Positions 23,241-36,515 of a stretch of 64,000 nt of DNA are shown here, piece by piece. Origin of the DNA: Populus alba (taxonomy: Eukaryota > Streptophyta > Magnoliopsida > Malpighiales > Salicaceae); NCBI RefSeq assembly GCF_005239225.2, contig NC_133302.1, forward strand, positions 10,821,991 through 10,885,990. The letters run 5' to 3'. The translations under genes and the position numbers were made by a program. The notes under the pieces are model-generated. The model had not been told where the DNA came from. It worked only from the letters and a program-made list of their open reading frames with translations, and did no database searches. Numbering within the stretch: position 1 is the first letter of the stretch; each line of letters starts with the position of its first letter.

Positions 23241-25671
23241 TCATTGAAGGCCATAAACAAGCAGTGCACCAACTGCACCAATGCCAGCCACTAGCCCAAT
23301 GATGACTCCGATAGGAGGCAGTCCGCCACCGACTGCTCTTCCAGTATTCACATCATATCGTGCAAATCTCTTCTTTGGCGCTCTGCATTGTGGGCATACG
23401 TATGCTTCCGGCTGCAGAAACAAGAAGAAAAGAACAGATAAATTTGTGTACAAGCATTTATATTGACATGTTCTTATTCGGTCAAAATCTCTTCTTGCCA
23501 GAAATCTATTTTCTGCTATCTGTTTTACGCAATGTGCTATTGAATACGAAATTGATGTTTTAGGTGGAAAAAGAAAAATGTAAGATCTTTCTCTAAGCAA
23601 AGGGGACAAACGTGCCTGCTCATCAAAAGATTTCTGCAAGGTGTATATGAATCCACAATCAAGGCATATGTGAGTTGCTCTAGCCTGCAAAAAGCTTTAC
23701 ACCATTAGTGTTCATCGACAAGACAGTAAAAAGTAATTTCATACAATCAACACACTAAATTTGAAATGGAGGAATATATGGAATTGCACATAAAGAAAAA
23801 GAAGCATGCCTTTTGAGCCTCAGTCAGCTTCCTTCCAAAGCGGGGAGGAGCAGGACGCTTAGGCAGTCGTTTGACATCTACTTCTGCGCCTCTGTTTTGC
23901 AATAAAGATTGACCTTCTGTCACTTTTGAAACACATATAACTACAGCAAAATGACTTATGAGCTTATGCATGTTTTATTCCTGCCCTATTCCTATGCAAA
24001 TAACATGTTTTAATTCTTGGTATTTTTGGAAAGGAGTTAAACAATCTGATCAAAGTTTAGTTTAAGAACTGGGACTTCGTTGCTGGACGTAGATTGCAAA
24101 TCAGCATGTACCAGCCATATTACCACAATCTATCATTACAAGAGAAATTCTCTTACAGAATTCTCAGACTTACCGCTTGAAATCGATAAAACCTTATGGG
24201 AAAAAAGTCAGGGCGGAAAGCTCCCGAGTTGAAGCAAAAAAAAGAGAAGAAAAACACTCTTTATCGAAACTTGCTTTGCTAGTGCTTGGAAGTGGGATAA
24301 ACATACCCTTAATAACAAAGACGTCGCTGGCTCTCTTCTCTTCACTCAGCCCTTGTATACTATATAGATAGATTAATACAATTATATGAAGAATGCAATC
24401 ACTGCTTACGAGACAAACATGAGATATTTCATTCAGCACCAATCCAAACATCTAACAAAGACAAGTCTTAATTCTACAAACAGTAATCCCTATATATATT
24501 ATATATAATTATCTTTCACTTTTTCTATATGCCATTGTCTATATCTACTTGCTTTCAATATTGTAATTGATCCCTCACCTGCTACTAGGAACTTCCTCAC
24601 ACAGAGACTGCAATTAATTTGATCCGTATTTTCTATAATATTTGTTTCATCAAACGTAGTTAATCCATCTTAGCTTACCTGTGCTACCTTTTTTTCTTTT
24701 TCCATATCATCAATCCAAACAACACTACCTTCTATGCTATATAATTTTTATGGTTACCAGTCCAGCTAACTGGAGTGAAAAAAAAAAAAAAAAAAAACAC
24801 TGAAATTAAGGTAAACGAGTGCTTATTTTCTTGATTCCCACAAGTTAATTGATGAATCTTACATAAATTTTCTGTGATTTCTTTCTAAGTGTGAGATGTT
24901 TTGTTAGTTTTAAACCATCACTGATATGGAATACATGAATCATGTTAGCAAAAAACGAGGAGGAGTAAGGAAAGAATACCTGCTAACAACAAAATAAATA
25001 GAATCTGGCTTTGCTTGGATGGCAGTTTTAGTAAACCCCAGCTTATCAGCAGGCCAAAGTTCATCCCCGAAGAAGCTACTAGTGTAGAGCACCTGGTCCC
25101 CTGATTTTAGCCCTGCTTTGGCTGCATTCCCACCCCCCTCTACGCCCTAATTAATAATGTCAATTTCATGAGCAACAAAAAGAAAGACCAGAAACTCAAA
25201 AATATAGAATACAATTACAAGGAGACTCACAGTGATGACCACACCACCGCCAGACTTCTGACCCAAAGTGAGACCCAGTGGCTTATCAACCTCAACCTCA
25301 ATCGTCTTCGCAGCCCCAGCCGTTCTGGCAGTGACCTGAAGCCCTGTTCTCACATTGATCAAAGTACTGCAGCTGCTGTTAGGCATGAAGATATCCGAGC
25401 AACCCCTTTTGCCATCTTGAAGTGACAGGCCTTGAAAGTTGCTTTTCTATTGAGAAAGAAAGAGATGAATTGTACTTAATCATCAATATTTTTCACTTAC
25501 CAGTACAAACAAACACAAATCCAGATAAAAGGTTTGGGCAAAATTAACCTGGTAATGAGAGGAAATGAATGATTTCGTAGAGGTAGGTGTGGTAGTTTTA
25601 AGGGAGTGATTCTTGCTGAAGGTGGCAAAGCAAGAAGTGGAGGTGGTTCCTGCAACTACAGCCGCTGACAT
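23241..25671 (-). CDS. ENH1: ENH1-like chloroplast PDZ plus rubredoxin protein
   Basis: Six coding exons on the minus strand: 25671-25549, 25446-25231, 25146-24980, 23891-23810, 23684-23616 and 23411-23241. They join in frame to 275 residues. The N-terminus is Ser/Thr-rich with few acidic residues, as in chloroplast transit peptides. Residues about 60-168 form a PDZ-like domain (KPLGLTLGQKSGGGVVIT, AAKAGLKSGDQVLY). A rubredoxin-type iron site follows with two CxxC knuckles (C203-x-x-C206 and C225-x-x-C228), and the protein ends in a hydrophobic anchor (GVIIGLVAGIGAVGALLVYG, about 254-273). This order and length match Arabidopsis ENH1 (At5g17170), a thylakoid-associated protein linked to salt tolerance through SOS3-related work. 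Two introns (23809-23685 and 23615-23412) start with GC rather than GT. The second of them is 204 bases, open in frame, and splits the metal site. Confidence 0.92.
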
Positions 25672-25877
25672 TGCTGGTGCCTCCTACCCAAAGAGCAAGC
25701 AAGAGGAGTACTGGTGTATGTGCAGGAGTCCTAGTTAGTAAAATTGGTTGCTCTTGTTGAAGCTCGTGGATAGAAAATTGCATAAGCTGATAGCCTTCTA
25801 GTGGCAGTGGTATTGGCACTTGGCATGTGTGGCCCTGGTGGGAGCTACAGGAGCGCCTTCACGACACGCGCCTATCG

Positions 25878-25885
25878 TTTATAAA
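25878..25885 (-). promoter_or_regulatory. Candidate TATA box of the ENH1-like gene
   Basis: The palindrome TTTATAAA reads as TATAAA on the minus strand, about 205 bases upstream of the start codon. It would give a leader of roughly 170-180 bases. The 85-base interval towards the gene is GC-richer than the flanks. Confidence 0.45.
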
Positions 25886-26904
25886 CCATGCAGCTTCACC
25901 ATCACTGCAAGGAAGGGAAAGCACAATCATGTCCCTCATTTATGCCTTCGTATATTTATTTTTCGAGTAAACTATTCAGTTTTCTGCTTAAATCATGAGT
26001 TCTCTGATTGAGCTGAAACTTTTAACCAAGATAGTCAAATATATCAATAGACTCTAAGAAAAAAAGATTGAAAGTTCTGTTTTTTATATAAAAATAATCT
26101 TATAACTTTTCATAAAAAATCCAAAATTTCTTATTCAATCCCCACATAAATCATGTTAATTATCCTTAAAAAAACCCTTAAAATTTTCACTTTTATTTAT
26201 TTATTAGGCTTATTACTGTTTCAAGACAACATCACTGATTTTTTTATTAGTGCTTGCACCATCACTCCTGTCTTTTTGTTGCATTATCTTTTCTTATAGT
26301 TTATTTTTTTATTACCTCATTTATTTCTTAGAATCATTTTCTCATTTTTTTCTTATTATTTTATTCATTAAAACGTATTACTAATTTTACTGTTATTATG
26401 AATTCTAAATTAAAATTCATTTTATGGAAATCATCCCCACCATTATATATCACAATTATTGTCATTATCTTAATTTATCTATTTTTTCTTATCCTGGTTT
26501 CTATTACTCTTTGAAATCTTATTATTTTTAGTACTATATTCTCCTCTTATTAAGAAATTTTATCCTTGGAATTTAAATCTTGGTTTATTCTTGGTATCAA
26601 GCTAAAGTTGTTTTATATCTATTTCACTCTCACTATTTCCTTTCAACCATGTTTCATATGTGTATCATTTCTTGTACACCCCATTGTCGGCCTTTAAAGT
26701 TTCATCTTTGTATTATTGAGAAATAATCCATATTGTACTATTATATGTGTACCTTTCATGATGCATAATTGTGTTACTAGAGATATCCACCATTTATGCA
26801 CTAGTGTAATGTCATTATAGCCTTTACTCACACATTAATATGTTATCTAGCATAACTTCTATTTATCCATAACTTGTTGACAAAACAACTCATCTCATCT
26901 TTCT

Positions 26905-27085
26905 TTTTAGGGCCCTGGTAATGGAGCTAGCACCTATTAATATGTTATGTTTGGAAACTAGTTACCTAGTAATGGGTTATGTTGTGAAACTAGTATTCGG
27001 GTAATGAGGTTAGTGCCCGGTAGTAGTCTATGTTGCGGAAATAATTGCCTGGTAATGGGACTAGTACCCGAAAATAGGCTAGTGG
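26905..27085. repeat. Short degenerate repeat with GGTAATGGG phrases
   Basis: Variants of CCTGGTAATGGG and TATGTTGTGAAACTAGT recur at about 26914, 26967, 26999 and 27049. The repeat may be part of a retrotransposon LTR; that is inference. Confidence 0.5.
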
Positions 27086-30000
27086 CATCAATTTGTTTGT
27101 TGACTGGAATGTGTAAGTTGATTTAAATGGACTTGTGTGGAGTTAATATTGTCTAGATGACCAACTTGTCAGACTATTAATAAAATGTTGGGTGAAACCC
27201 AACTATTAAATAGTAGTTGTAAACTATTGAATTAAGTATTGAATTAATAAGAATTTTATAATTAAGTTCATGATATAGATTGTTAAATTGATTAATATAT
27301 AACCTCTATGAAGGATGAAGACAGAAATTGTATCACTTAGGAGAATGCATGAGAATGTAGATAATTTAGCAAATTCAAATAGTAATAAAAAGGACGACTA
27401 CTATGATAAGGAAGATGATGTTATCACATCAAAGACAACTTGGAGATAAAAAATGATTAAGTACATGATTGTGTTGGGAAGTCAAATAAAGTATAGAGTA
27501 GGGTTGTATTGTATGGATTTTTTTTGTATAGAAAAATTTATGATTAATGTGATAACATAATCAAGTAAATAAAAAAAACTAATTAAAATAACTTGGGGCT
27601 ATTTAAGGACAATCTTATCTAGTTCTTGAAGAGGGAGGAACCGTTATAAAAATATATGACAAAAAAAAAAAAAAAAAACAAATGGACATAGGTCGCGGAA
27701 GAGAAGAAAGTAATGGTTGTTCAAAATTTTTAAAACATGAGTATACAAAGAAATATAAATGCAATGGACAACTAAGCTGAAAGGTGAAATAAATCTTGAA
27801 TATGTTTTTACTCAATGGGGTGCAAATATGTTAATGATGGGATAATAGTGCTGATATTATATAACAAGTTAAAAAAGATAATAATACAACTGAAAACAAG
27901 TCAGCGTTAAATGACCAAGGGTATGAAGAACAAGAATTTTAAATTATTAAGTGTAAAACTTGAATCACAGAAAAATGTATGATATCATTTATGTTTGTAA
28001 AGGAATGAGTCTTAAAGGTATTTCTTTTTTATATGGATAATGTTTCTATTAACATGTAGGTAGAAAAAAACTTCTTTATTGGACGACATGCTAGGGATAT
28101 ATAAATATATATCTATATACAAATTTGGCGTGAAGGGTTCAAATAATGGATTGAACATAAATAAAGAAGTTGAGATCAAATTGTAAGGATTAAATCGCAA
28201 AAGTCTTGTATTCTGTGGAAAAAACATAATCCTAATTTTTGAATTCAAGGCTCAAGGAAGCTATTTTACGTGTTTAAATCTCTAGGGTGGTACAATTTAA
28301 ATACCAAAACCAATATAATTTAATCACATTTCCAACTTAATTTTCTAATTATGGTTAGCCACTAAAATTTTTAATTTTTACATGATTGGCCTTCAATTTC
28401 TCTAATTGAATCCTTTCATGTAATACACATCATAATTAATCAATAATTAACACAAATTCATTATTCTCCTAACAAATCACATAAACCCTAAAATCCTAAA
28501 ATTTGGTAATTTTCAATCTTTTAAACAATAACAAGAAAAGAAGTGGATTTAGTTGAAATAGATTACTTTATCGATGCTAATTAATCAAATTTGATAGCCT
28601 TTTAGAACAATTTCAACAATTTTCTTCCTTTCTTCCAATTCCAAACTTTCTCTCTCTGTACACCCAAACTTATCATCTCTTTCTATATAAGATTTTTTTA
28701 TTTTGAGTTAGCTTCCCATAATAGAAATCACTAAAAACCCAATTTTAACACTAAAATTTGTGAGGAATTGAAGGAAAATGAAGAAAGAAGAGCACAATTT
28801 CATGCTTTCCTCTCTTTAATGTCGTCAATTTCTACTTGGAAAAATAAGAAGGAAGATTCTTGCTTTATTTATGAAATTGCCACTATTTAATTGTTCAATG
28901 TGTTACTCTTATCAAATATCTAATCGTTGGTACTTTTTGCATATTGATTAAATTTTTATTTCATTTAATTTTTAACGCTAACTAACTATTTTGCATATTT
29001 TACAAGTAAAGTATAACATTTTCTATATAAAATAACTTTTTTTACGGCTAACATTTTTGTTCCAAGTATTCATTAATCTAATATAAATAAATTAGATAAA
29101 AAAAGTATTTTGCATGAAAAAATGTAACCAACCTACAAAGAAATCTTATCATTCATTTTCAAAACTGTTGATTATTTAGGTAAAACTATGGAGAATTTTT
29201 AGTTTGTTCATCAAATATCCTGCACCATTTCCCTTAATAATGTTTTCTCTTGTTAATTGATTTTCTTTCTTAGAGAATTACTAAAAATTTATAATTTTTA
29301 TTTTTCTAAAGATTGCATGTAGTATGTCCACTCATTCAAGGTATGGATGATTATAAGTATGTCTTGTTGTTCATTTTATTTCTAGCTCTATCTCTCTTAA
29401 ATGTTGGCCTGATTTAGCTTTGTCTATCCATCCCCTTTGTTAATAATCGCTAACAAGGGTTGTTGTATAAGGGTATTAATATTTTCTTATTGTAACATAG
29501 ATTGTGAGGCATATAATTGTCTAGCTGTAGGTTGTGGAAAAGGATAAAAGTTTTGTACACCTAGGTAATTGACATGTAGTTATCTTTATATTTGAGAAGC
29601 GACTGGCATATCAAGGGTTATCATGCCTAAGTTGGATTATGTTTGATATGTTAAAAATTACCTGTTATATATGGCATATTCATTCCAAACACACTTGCTA
29701 GAGTGCTTGTGGTTGTATAAATCTTTAAGATACATATCTTAAGTGTACAAGCCTTTGAATTACTAGGCCTATTTTGATGCAACTCTATGTATCTTATTCT
29801 ACTTATTAAATTATTGATTGTGTGGTTCAATTGACCACTATGATATTATTGTGGTAGGCTATGTTTTTGTTGTGTTCATGATCTTAATGTAGAGTCTTCA
29901 TATCATTATCAAAGAGATTTTTTAGGAGCAATATTGGCTAGTTGGTTAGAACTTACCATAGCTAGTCGTGACCATTGTACAATACCATTAGATTTATAAA

Positions 30001-30739
30001 AAAGGATATGCATCTGGTTGCATATGAAGCATGAATAAACCAATGTGCCCATCTATGATTAATGGTGTTGACGCTATTAAAATAAATAAAAATGTGAGGG
30101 ACTGCATAGGGATATTAAAGGTGTGTCTTAAAGCAATTTTATTTTAAAATGGTGAATTAGATGATAAAGATCCATCTCTAGGAAAGTTGACAACTAGTTA
30201 ATCCACTAAATTTTCAAGAGATTGTGGATTGCCAAGCTCTTCTTGGCCAAGAAGCTGGCCTCTCTCCATTATTTGTTCTACTTGTTCATCTAGTGCAGTA
30301 GTGACGAGTTTACTTTTATTTTTCTTTAAAGGTATAATTTTTGGTTTCTATAACAAAATTTTAATCTTCTCCCACTAAATGTGTTGATTTATGGATCAAT
30401 TAGATATTCTTTTAATCAATATGCTACTAATTAATGATTTCTACCTTTTAAAAAGGAGAAATTACACAATAGGAACTTAATTTAAAAAAAAAAAAAAGGT
30501 AACAAACTAATGTAACTAGGTTTGCATAAATTTGAGATTTTAAATGGTTATATGGGGATTTACCCTAACATACTATATGAATAGCCTCATAGATACTTTT
30601 ATAGACCGGTGAGACTTGTATAGGTCCAATAAAAGGTCTAGTCGTGCCAGACCATAATAATGACTTAAAATAGAGATAACAAGAGAACTAATCGTTGGAT
30701 CAGGCTTAAGTTTTTACTGGAGATTCTACAAGGTATTTT

Positions 30740-31080
30740 CCTACAAAAAAACCACTTTATTGCTTATTCGACCATTAGATTTCCCAAAATTAGGCCTAAA
30801 TGTTTGTGTGGTCCAATTTTGTTATTTTTCTTAGACATTTTTAGAGTTATTGTTTATTTTAGGATTTTGTGTTAATTTTCTTTATGAGTTAGGATTTTGA
30901 TTTTGTTTCCTAGTCTAAGTCGATTTTCCTAGCCTCTAAAAGACATTGTAAACCTCTTTAGGAGGCAAACTTAATCAAATTGATATTTCAAAAATAAAAT
31001 AGATTTTTAAGTTTCAACGTGTTTTTACCTTAATTTTGCCTAATTTCTATCTTTTTGAGCATGATGTTGTCTTATTGTGC
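30740..31080 (+). mobile_element. Possible LTR (solo or partial) remnant
   Basis: The sequence at 30850-31020 has the layout of plant LTR R/U5 regions: a GATTTTGTTTCCTAGTCTAAGT phrase, then CTAGCCTCTAAAAGACATTGTAAACCTCTTTAGGAGG, then an AATAAAAT-like polyadenylation phrase and TTTCAACGTGTTTTTACC. No second LTR or primer-binding site was found, so this is a weak call. Confidence 0.35.
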
Positions 31081-32129
31081 TTCTGCTTGCATCACAACCT
31101 CATAAAATCAAGTAAAATGTATAGAACTAAGGATTTTAACCTTAAGAAAAAATGATCTGCTGCAAGTTGAACTCCAAAAGAAAAATGACAGACTAATAAA
31201 GAAAGAGAGAGGGAGATTGTAGGAATTAAAGTGTATGAACGGTTAATACTTCATAATAAGTTATGGTTCATTGAAAACTAGGATAATGTTTTTAAAATAA
31301 TAATAGTTCATTGTCAGTTAAAAATGTCGACCAATTTGCAATGACACAACTAATCAGTTAACCAATTTGATCGACTGAATTAGATAGTACCAATTTCACT
31401 ACTTCTCCTATCGATTAGTCGATTAGATCATTTGATAATCCTAAATTGTTAACCAGTTTATGCAACACATCATATATCAGTTTAGTTTTTTATATATCCA
31501 CATTCAATTTCAAAATAGTATTAATGCTTAAAATCAACTGGTTATCAACAATCACTTGCACATTTCTTAAACAGTTTCCCAATTCTTGGTCCAATCATCT
31601 TAGATAATTTATTTTACCATAACATGATAACCACATGGTTTTCATCATCATCAACTCTTCATAATCAATCCTCTCAATAATCCAAAACAATATCATAATA
31701 GGCTATAAAGATATTACTAATAACCATACAAATTAAAAGTGTTTTTACTGATTAAGTACATACATTCAAAATTAAATTATTTAGGCTACATATCATCAAA
31801 TGATAAGTTAAATTACATCTAATCCAAATTACTTGACGTAACCAATCATATAATGTACAAAGTCCATTACTTAAGGTTAAACAATAGTAATAATACAACT
31901 TTAAGCTACTACTTTCATAAAGTTCATGATGAACCTTAAGTCAAACAATAAACATTAAAATATATTTACTTATTAGTATAACATTAAAAGGCATATAATA
32001 TTCAATTATTGTATAATTCTTTTTTTTTTGTTTTTTTCTAACTAAATCTTAAATTCAACTATTAATCATGTAATCAATGTCTTCAAAGTCAACTTAATCT
32101 CGACTGATCCCTTCTCGATATTCTTATTC

Positions 32130-32315
32130 TAACTTTCTCGAATATGAACCCAACTCGACTATTTGATCATAGATTCATTTATTTTTCAAGAATACCAATG
32201 AACCCAACTATCCTATTTAATTGTCTATAGATTCATCTATTTTTCATAAACATCAACTAGTTCAACCACCCTTCACGAATGCCTATAAATCCATCTACCT
32301 CATCTTTTTTTACCC
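32130..32315. repeat. Degenerate tandem repeat of about 50-62 bp, three copies
   Basis: Copies begin near 32139, 32190 and 32252. They share CGAATACCTATGAACCCAACTA-like and TATAGATTCATCTATTTTTCA-like blocks. Confidence 0.6.
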
Positions 32316-33008
32316 TTTATACTATTAATATGAAAATACAATTTCATGTTTAAAGAATTTACAGTTACAAAATTTATGGAATTATTATAACAGTACAAAA
32401 TACTGAGCACCTTTTTGGAGCTTGTAGATGCTTAGTTACTTTTGACTGCTACCTTTCCATTTTTATAACCTCTCCTGCATTAAGAGGACAATAATTATTA
32501 TAACTCAATAATTTATTATCATAATTTTATTCATATTTTTACTCGGTTTCACATTATTAATCCAATTAAAAAGGTTTCACATCATTAATGCACTTTTGTA
32601 AGGTCTAAACCTTGCACATACTACAATCATGCTTATCTATTTCTATACAATAAGTAACTTTGCTTAAGTACGTAACCCAACATACAAGCCCTCACTTTCA
32701 TACATCTAGAATCTCTTAATAGTCCAATATCTTTTATTTTTTAATTTCTTAACTTGACATTCTTGAGCTATCAAAATGGCCTTTAATTTTTCATGTATTA
32801 TTTTCCTCAAATCTACTTAACTTCCATATCATTAGTTGCTGTCACTACATGTTTTTTCCTTTCATGTGCATTACCCATAATGACTTCCATCAAATTATCC
32901 TTAGGTTAACTAATACTCCATTAGACCATGTACACTTTTACTATCTATCATTCATCCATATAATGGGGTTTTGATAAACCTAGCCTCTACTCATATGGTT
33001 AATTAGAT

Positions 33009-33262
33009 CAAACAATGCCAATCATTAGTTGTCATTGATGCTATTGGTTTCCACACCATGACAGACTAATCAAACAATGTTAGTCATTAGTAACCATTGA
33101 TGTCATTAGTCTCCACACAATGACAAACTAATCAAACTATGTTTGTCATTAGTAACCATCAATGTTATTAGTCTCTACATAGTGCCAAACTAATCAAACA
33201 ATGTTGATTATCAGTTACCACTAATACCAATAGTTTCCACACAGTGGAAGACTAATGAAACA
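33009..33262. repeat. Tandem repeat with an exact 62-bp period, four copies
   Basis: The phrase CAAACAATGTTAGTCATTAG and its variants start at 33009, 33071, 33133 and 33195, and a fifth partial start lies at 33257. Every spacing is 62 bases. Units also share TAACCATTGATGTCATTAGT and CTCCACACAATGACAGACTAAT. Copies differ by substitutions only. Confidence 0.9.
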
Positions 33263-34740
33263 TCACTCTTAAACCTCTCATATCAAGTTCTCCACACGTT
33301 CTTGGTAACATACCCAACAAATCATCCCACTTCAACCAAAATTTTATTCATTATAACAACTTATATATTCTACTAGGTTACCCTAACCCAAAACCTATCA
33401 TTTTCACCTTATTCTTTATCCAATACCTTTTTATATTTACACTTATATAATTTCTTTGTCTTGAATTCAGACATAAATCACTATATTGCATTTTTATTAT
33501 CCATTTTGAATGTCATACGTAACCATTCTTCTTTATATACCTACTTTTACAACGAAGTATTGCAATACTACCCGTTCAAAATGCCTAAATTTGATTACCA
33601 GGTATGGCATTTTTTTTTTAAAATCTAATGCTTATATTATGAATGCATAATTTCACTTTGTCATGTATGCATGCATTTCAATTCTATGAATCAATACTTT
33701 TTTTCAATTCCACTTACATACCTTATCTATACCATTTCAGTTACAACCTTTATCATCATGTTTTGACTTTTCACATTAAAAACCCATGCAAGTATTTCCT
33801 TCCAATAACTCGTATCACATCTAACATATACTTTGCATTTCCTAATATTCATTAACTTGTTCTTCTCACAAAACAATTATTTCATTATTCAGAAATAACA
33901 CTATAATAAATAATAACTACTCAAATGATATTTTAAATTTTTGAGATTTAAGGTGTTGGACACCTACATAAAGCTTAAGTATGTCTCGGTGCTCCAATTT
34001 GTTCTTTAACTCTAGCAGCCTCTCAAGTATCAAGATTACAATCCATCATAAGCACATCAATATGACCCAGAAATCTTATTTTCAATCTCATTTAACTCAT
34101 GTTTATAAATCAATAGCAAAGTAACTCATAGAATTTAATGTTCACCCTTACTTTTCAAATATTATAATCATCTTTAAGGGTCCAAATCTACTATTTACTT
34201 AAGGTATGTTCCTTTATTCATATAATAATACATAACCAAAAATTAAAATACATCAGCTAAATATTGATGCACCGAATCCAACTGATTTCTATACTTAACA
34301 TACCCCTCTTTTCTTAGATATATAAGTTCATTAACCTTATTATTTTTACCCAAGTTATATCACTATGTAACTTTGGTTGTTAACACATTTTTAGTTAGTA
34401 CGATGATTCCTTATCATTTTTTTTTATCTTGTATTAATAGAAAAAAATTAACATATATGTTTTTAAAGCATTTATTTCAATTTTATCGTTCTAAATTCAT
34501 TTTAATTGGTTTGAATTCAATTTTTAATACAATTTAAAACAATGAATAGTATGGAAACTCATTTCCCTACTTTTATCCTCATGTGACCTAATCTTGTCAA
34601 GTTTCCCCACCTTTGGACTTCCAATTTATTTATAACTTACCAACATTAACACCCTCGTGTACACTTTAACAACATATTTTATTTAACATATTTTAACAAT
34701 TTTACAATTCCTTTTTTGTCTTTTTTGGTTGTGTGTGCGT

Positions 34741-36515
34741 TCATGTGAGGTCAGGTATTTTAGTGTTGGCGTTACATTTTAGTGGAGAGGGTAACAAAAA
34801 AACAAAAACAGTGTGAAATGGTAAAAGATGTTAAAAAGGGCGGTTTCAACGGATTCTTAAGAGAAATGAGTAAACCCTAATCTGTTTGATTGAATGAGGT
34901 TTGTTTTGTTTTGTGTTTTCAGTTTGCGATTATCGATTTTGTAATGTAACGGATTGATTGCCTCTTATTTCTTTTCATTTGTTTTTCTTTTGGGTTTAAG
35001 AATGAAGTGTCTACTTGCCTTTGTTATTAATTAAGGTGCTGATGCTCCTAATTTTATTTGGATTGAGATGGGTTTATCGCATATCAAGCCTATTTTTTGA
35101 AAATGAAGTTTCCGTCTTTCTTCAGTAATATTTACTATTGCCCTGTGTATGAAGCCGACAGATATGTTGTCTAACTTCTCTCCGTTTAATCATGTCATAT
35201 TTGTTGGTTTTAATAATTTTTTTTTTTTTTAAGAATGTAATAAAAGTGATAGACTGCTTTTGCATTTGTTGTGTTAGTATTTCGCATCAGAAATCTGATG
35301 CTTGGGATGTCAACCTGGGTGCTCAAATGTCAATAGCTCATGGTGCTGTGAATGTCATTTGCTTGTTTTCGTAGCCAGTTAAAGGTAATCCAATCTTATG
35401 AATAAGGTCTTAACTCTAATTTTTGAAGTGAATACCAGTAGGGTTTTTAAGAACATCTAGCTGTATGTTAGATTATGTCAATCTTGCATGTCAAGAGCAG
35501 ATTGCGTGGTACATTAGGAGATGAGGGATGTTTTGGGACAAGTTAGGTTGAGGGATGTTAGGGAATTGGCATTTGAAATATGAAGGAAAAATGTCCTGTT
35601 GGAAATAGATAAGATAGACCATAGATGATGCAGATGAATATTTGCAAAGTTTGGAGTGTTGTTAACAATTATGAGGTAAAACATATGCAAGCCTTAGCAT
35701 GCCATTCCTGTTTTTTTCTTCTTCTATTTTCTCCTCCTCCATTGGCACACAAGAGGCTTTTGTTATGTGCTGCATGGTCTTTTCATGCTGCAAGTGTGAA
35801 AATTCTTTGTTCCTGGTGAGGATTGGCTTAAGGTAAGGATGGTCCTATCCAGGTTATACTGTTTTCTAAAACAATGTAAATATGAGTATTCATATGGATT
35901 TGGCTTTTGGTAGTTGGAAAATGTTCTAGCTTGTCAGGAACTTGATGTGTTTAATGTGTAGCAATTTGTAAGCAGTAGGTCAGTATGTATGCTCCATTTA
36001 CTTGTGTATTATTGTGTGTTTGGTACTTTGACAGAAACATGTGTCACAGTTTAAAGCATTAGTTGAGAACTTTCCAGCATGAGATGAAAATAAATAAATA
36101 AACAAACATTTAATATGTTTGGAACTGTTTATGTGGTTGGATTTTTGGAGGCCCATGTATGTGGATATGTGCTTTATAGGCTAGTGCTGATGGCATGGCA
36201 TTTAACATAGCATTGATCGTATTGAACTACTATTAACATTTAATTTATGGACATCTTGTCGTTGTTATATTTGATTTGTGCTTCTCATATTGCTTTAATT
36301 GAATTACACATGCACAAGCATGCGCGTTTACATATGTTTTTAATGTTGTATGGCACGTGTATATAGGAAATGCTGAAACCTAGTAATCTTGTTGCTTCTT
36401 GATGTGATTTCTCCTATCATGTTTGTTTATTTACCAATGGAATTTTGATGCATTGTTAATGTAGGTTGTATTTGGATGATCCAGCGTGATCTCAAGCTTC
36501 TTAGTTGCTCTTAAA
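34741..36515 (+). other. Probable promoter, leader exon(s) and leader intron of the coiled-coil gene
   Basis: This region is less AT-biased and has gene-like texture, including AAACCCTAA (a telo-box-like phrase) at 34873. A T-rich tract ending in TTAATGTAG at 36464 is a likely 3' splice site just before the leader segment of the first coding exon. The exact first exon cannot be fixed from sequence alone. Confidence 0.4.
36476..36514 (+). promoter_or_regulatory. Upstream ORF of 12 codons in the leader of the coiled-coil gene
   Basis: The first ATG after the likely acceptor at 36464 opens a 12-codon frame that ends in TAA at 36512-36514. One base (36515) separates it from the main ATG at 36516. 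This layout would favour reinitiation or restrict translation of the main frame. It holds only if the exon begins before 36476. Confidence 0.4.

Larger units (their letters stand above)
26030..34740. other. Long intergenic region of decayed retroelement-like DNA
   Basis: Nearly 9 kb without a supportable gene. It holds several repeat blocks listed separately. Between them are diverged sequences with the texture of old LTR retrotransposons. For example, 28180-28880 has phrases such as GGATTAAATCGCAAAAGTCTTG and a leader-like CAAACTTTCTCTCTCTGTACACCC, but no protein-coding part was recognised. A diverged similarity links GGTTAGAACTTACCATAGCTAGTCGTGACCATT at 29945 with a stretch at 39890. Confidence 0.45.

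Noticed and set aside
25820..26011. Plus-strand frame upstream of the ENH1-like gene
   Set aside because: It overlaps the leader and promoter of the minus-strand gene and has no recognisable domain.
33009..33262. 62-bp repeats considered as a CRISPR array
   Set aside because: This is a plant nuclear sequence, the whole unit repeats without unique spacers, and no cas genes exist.
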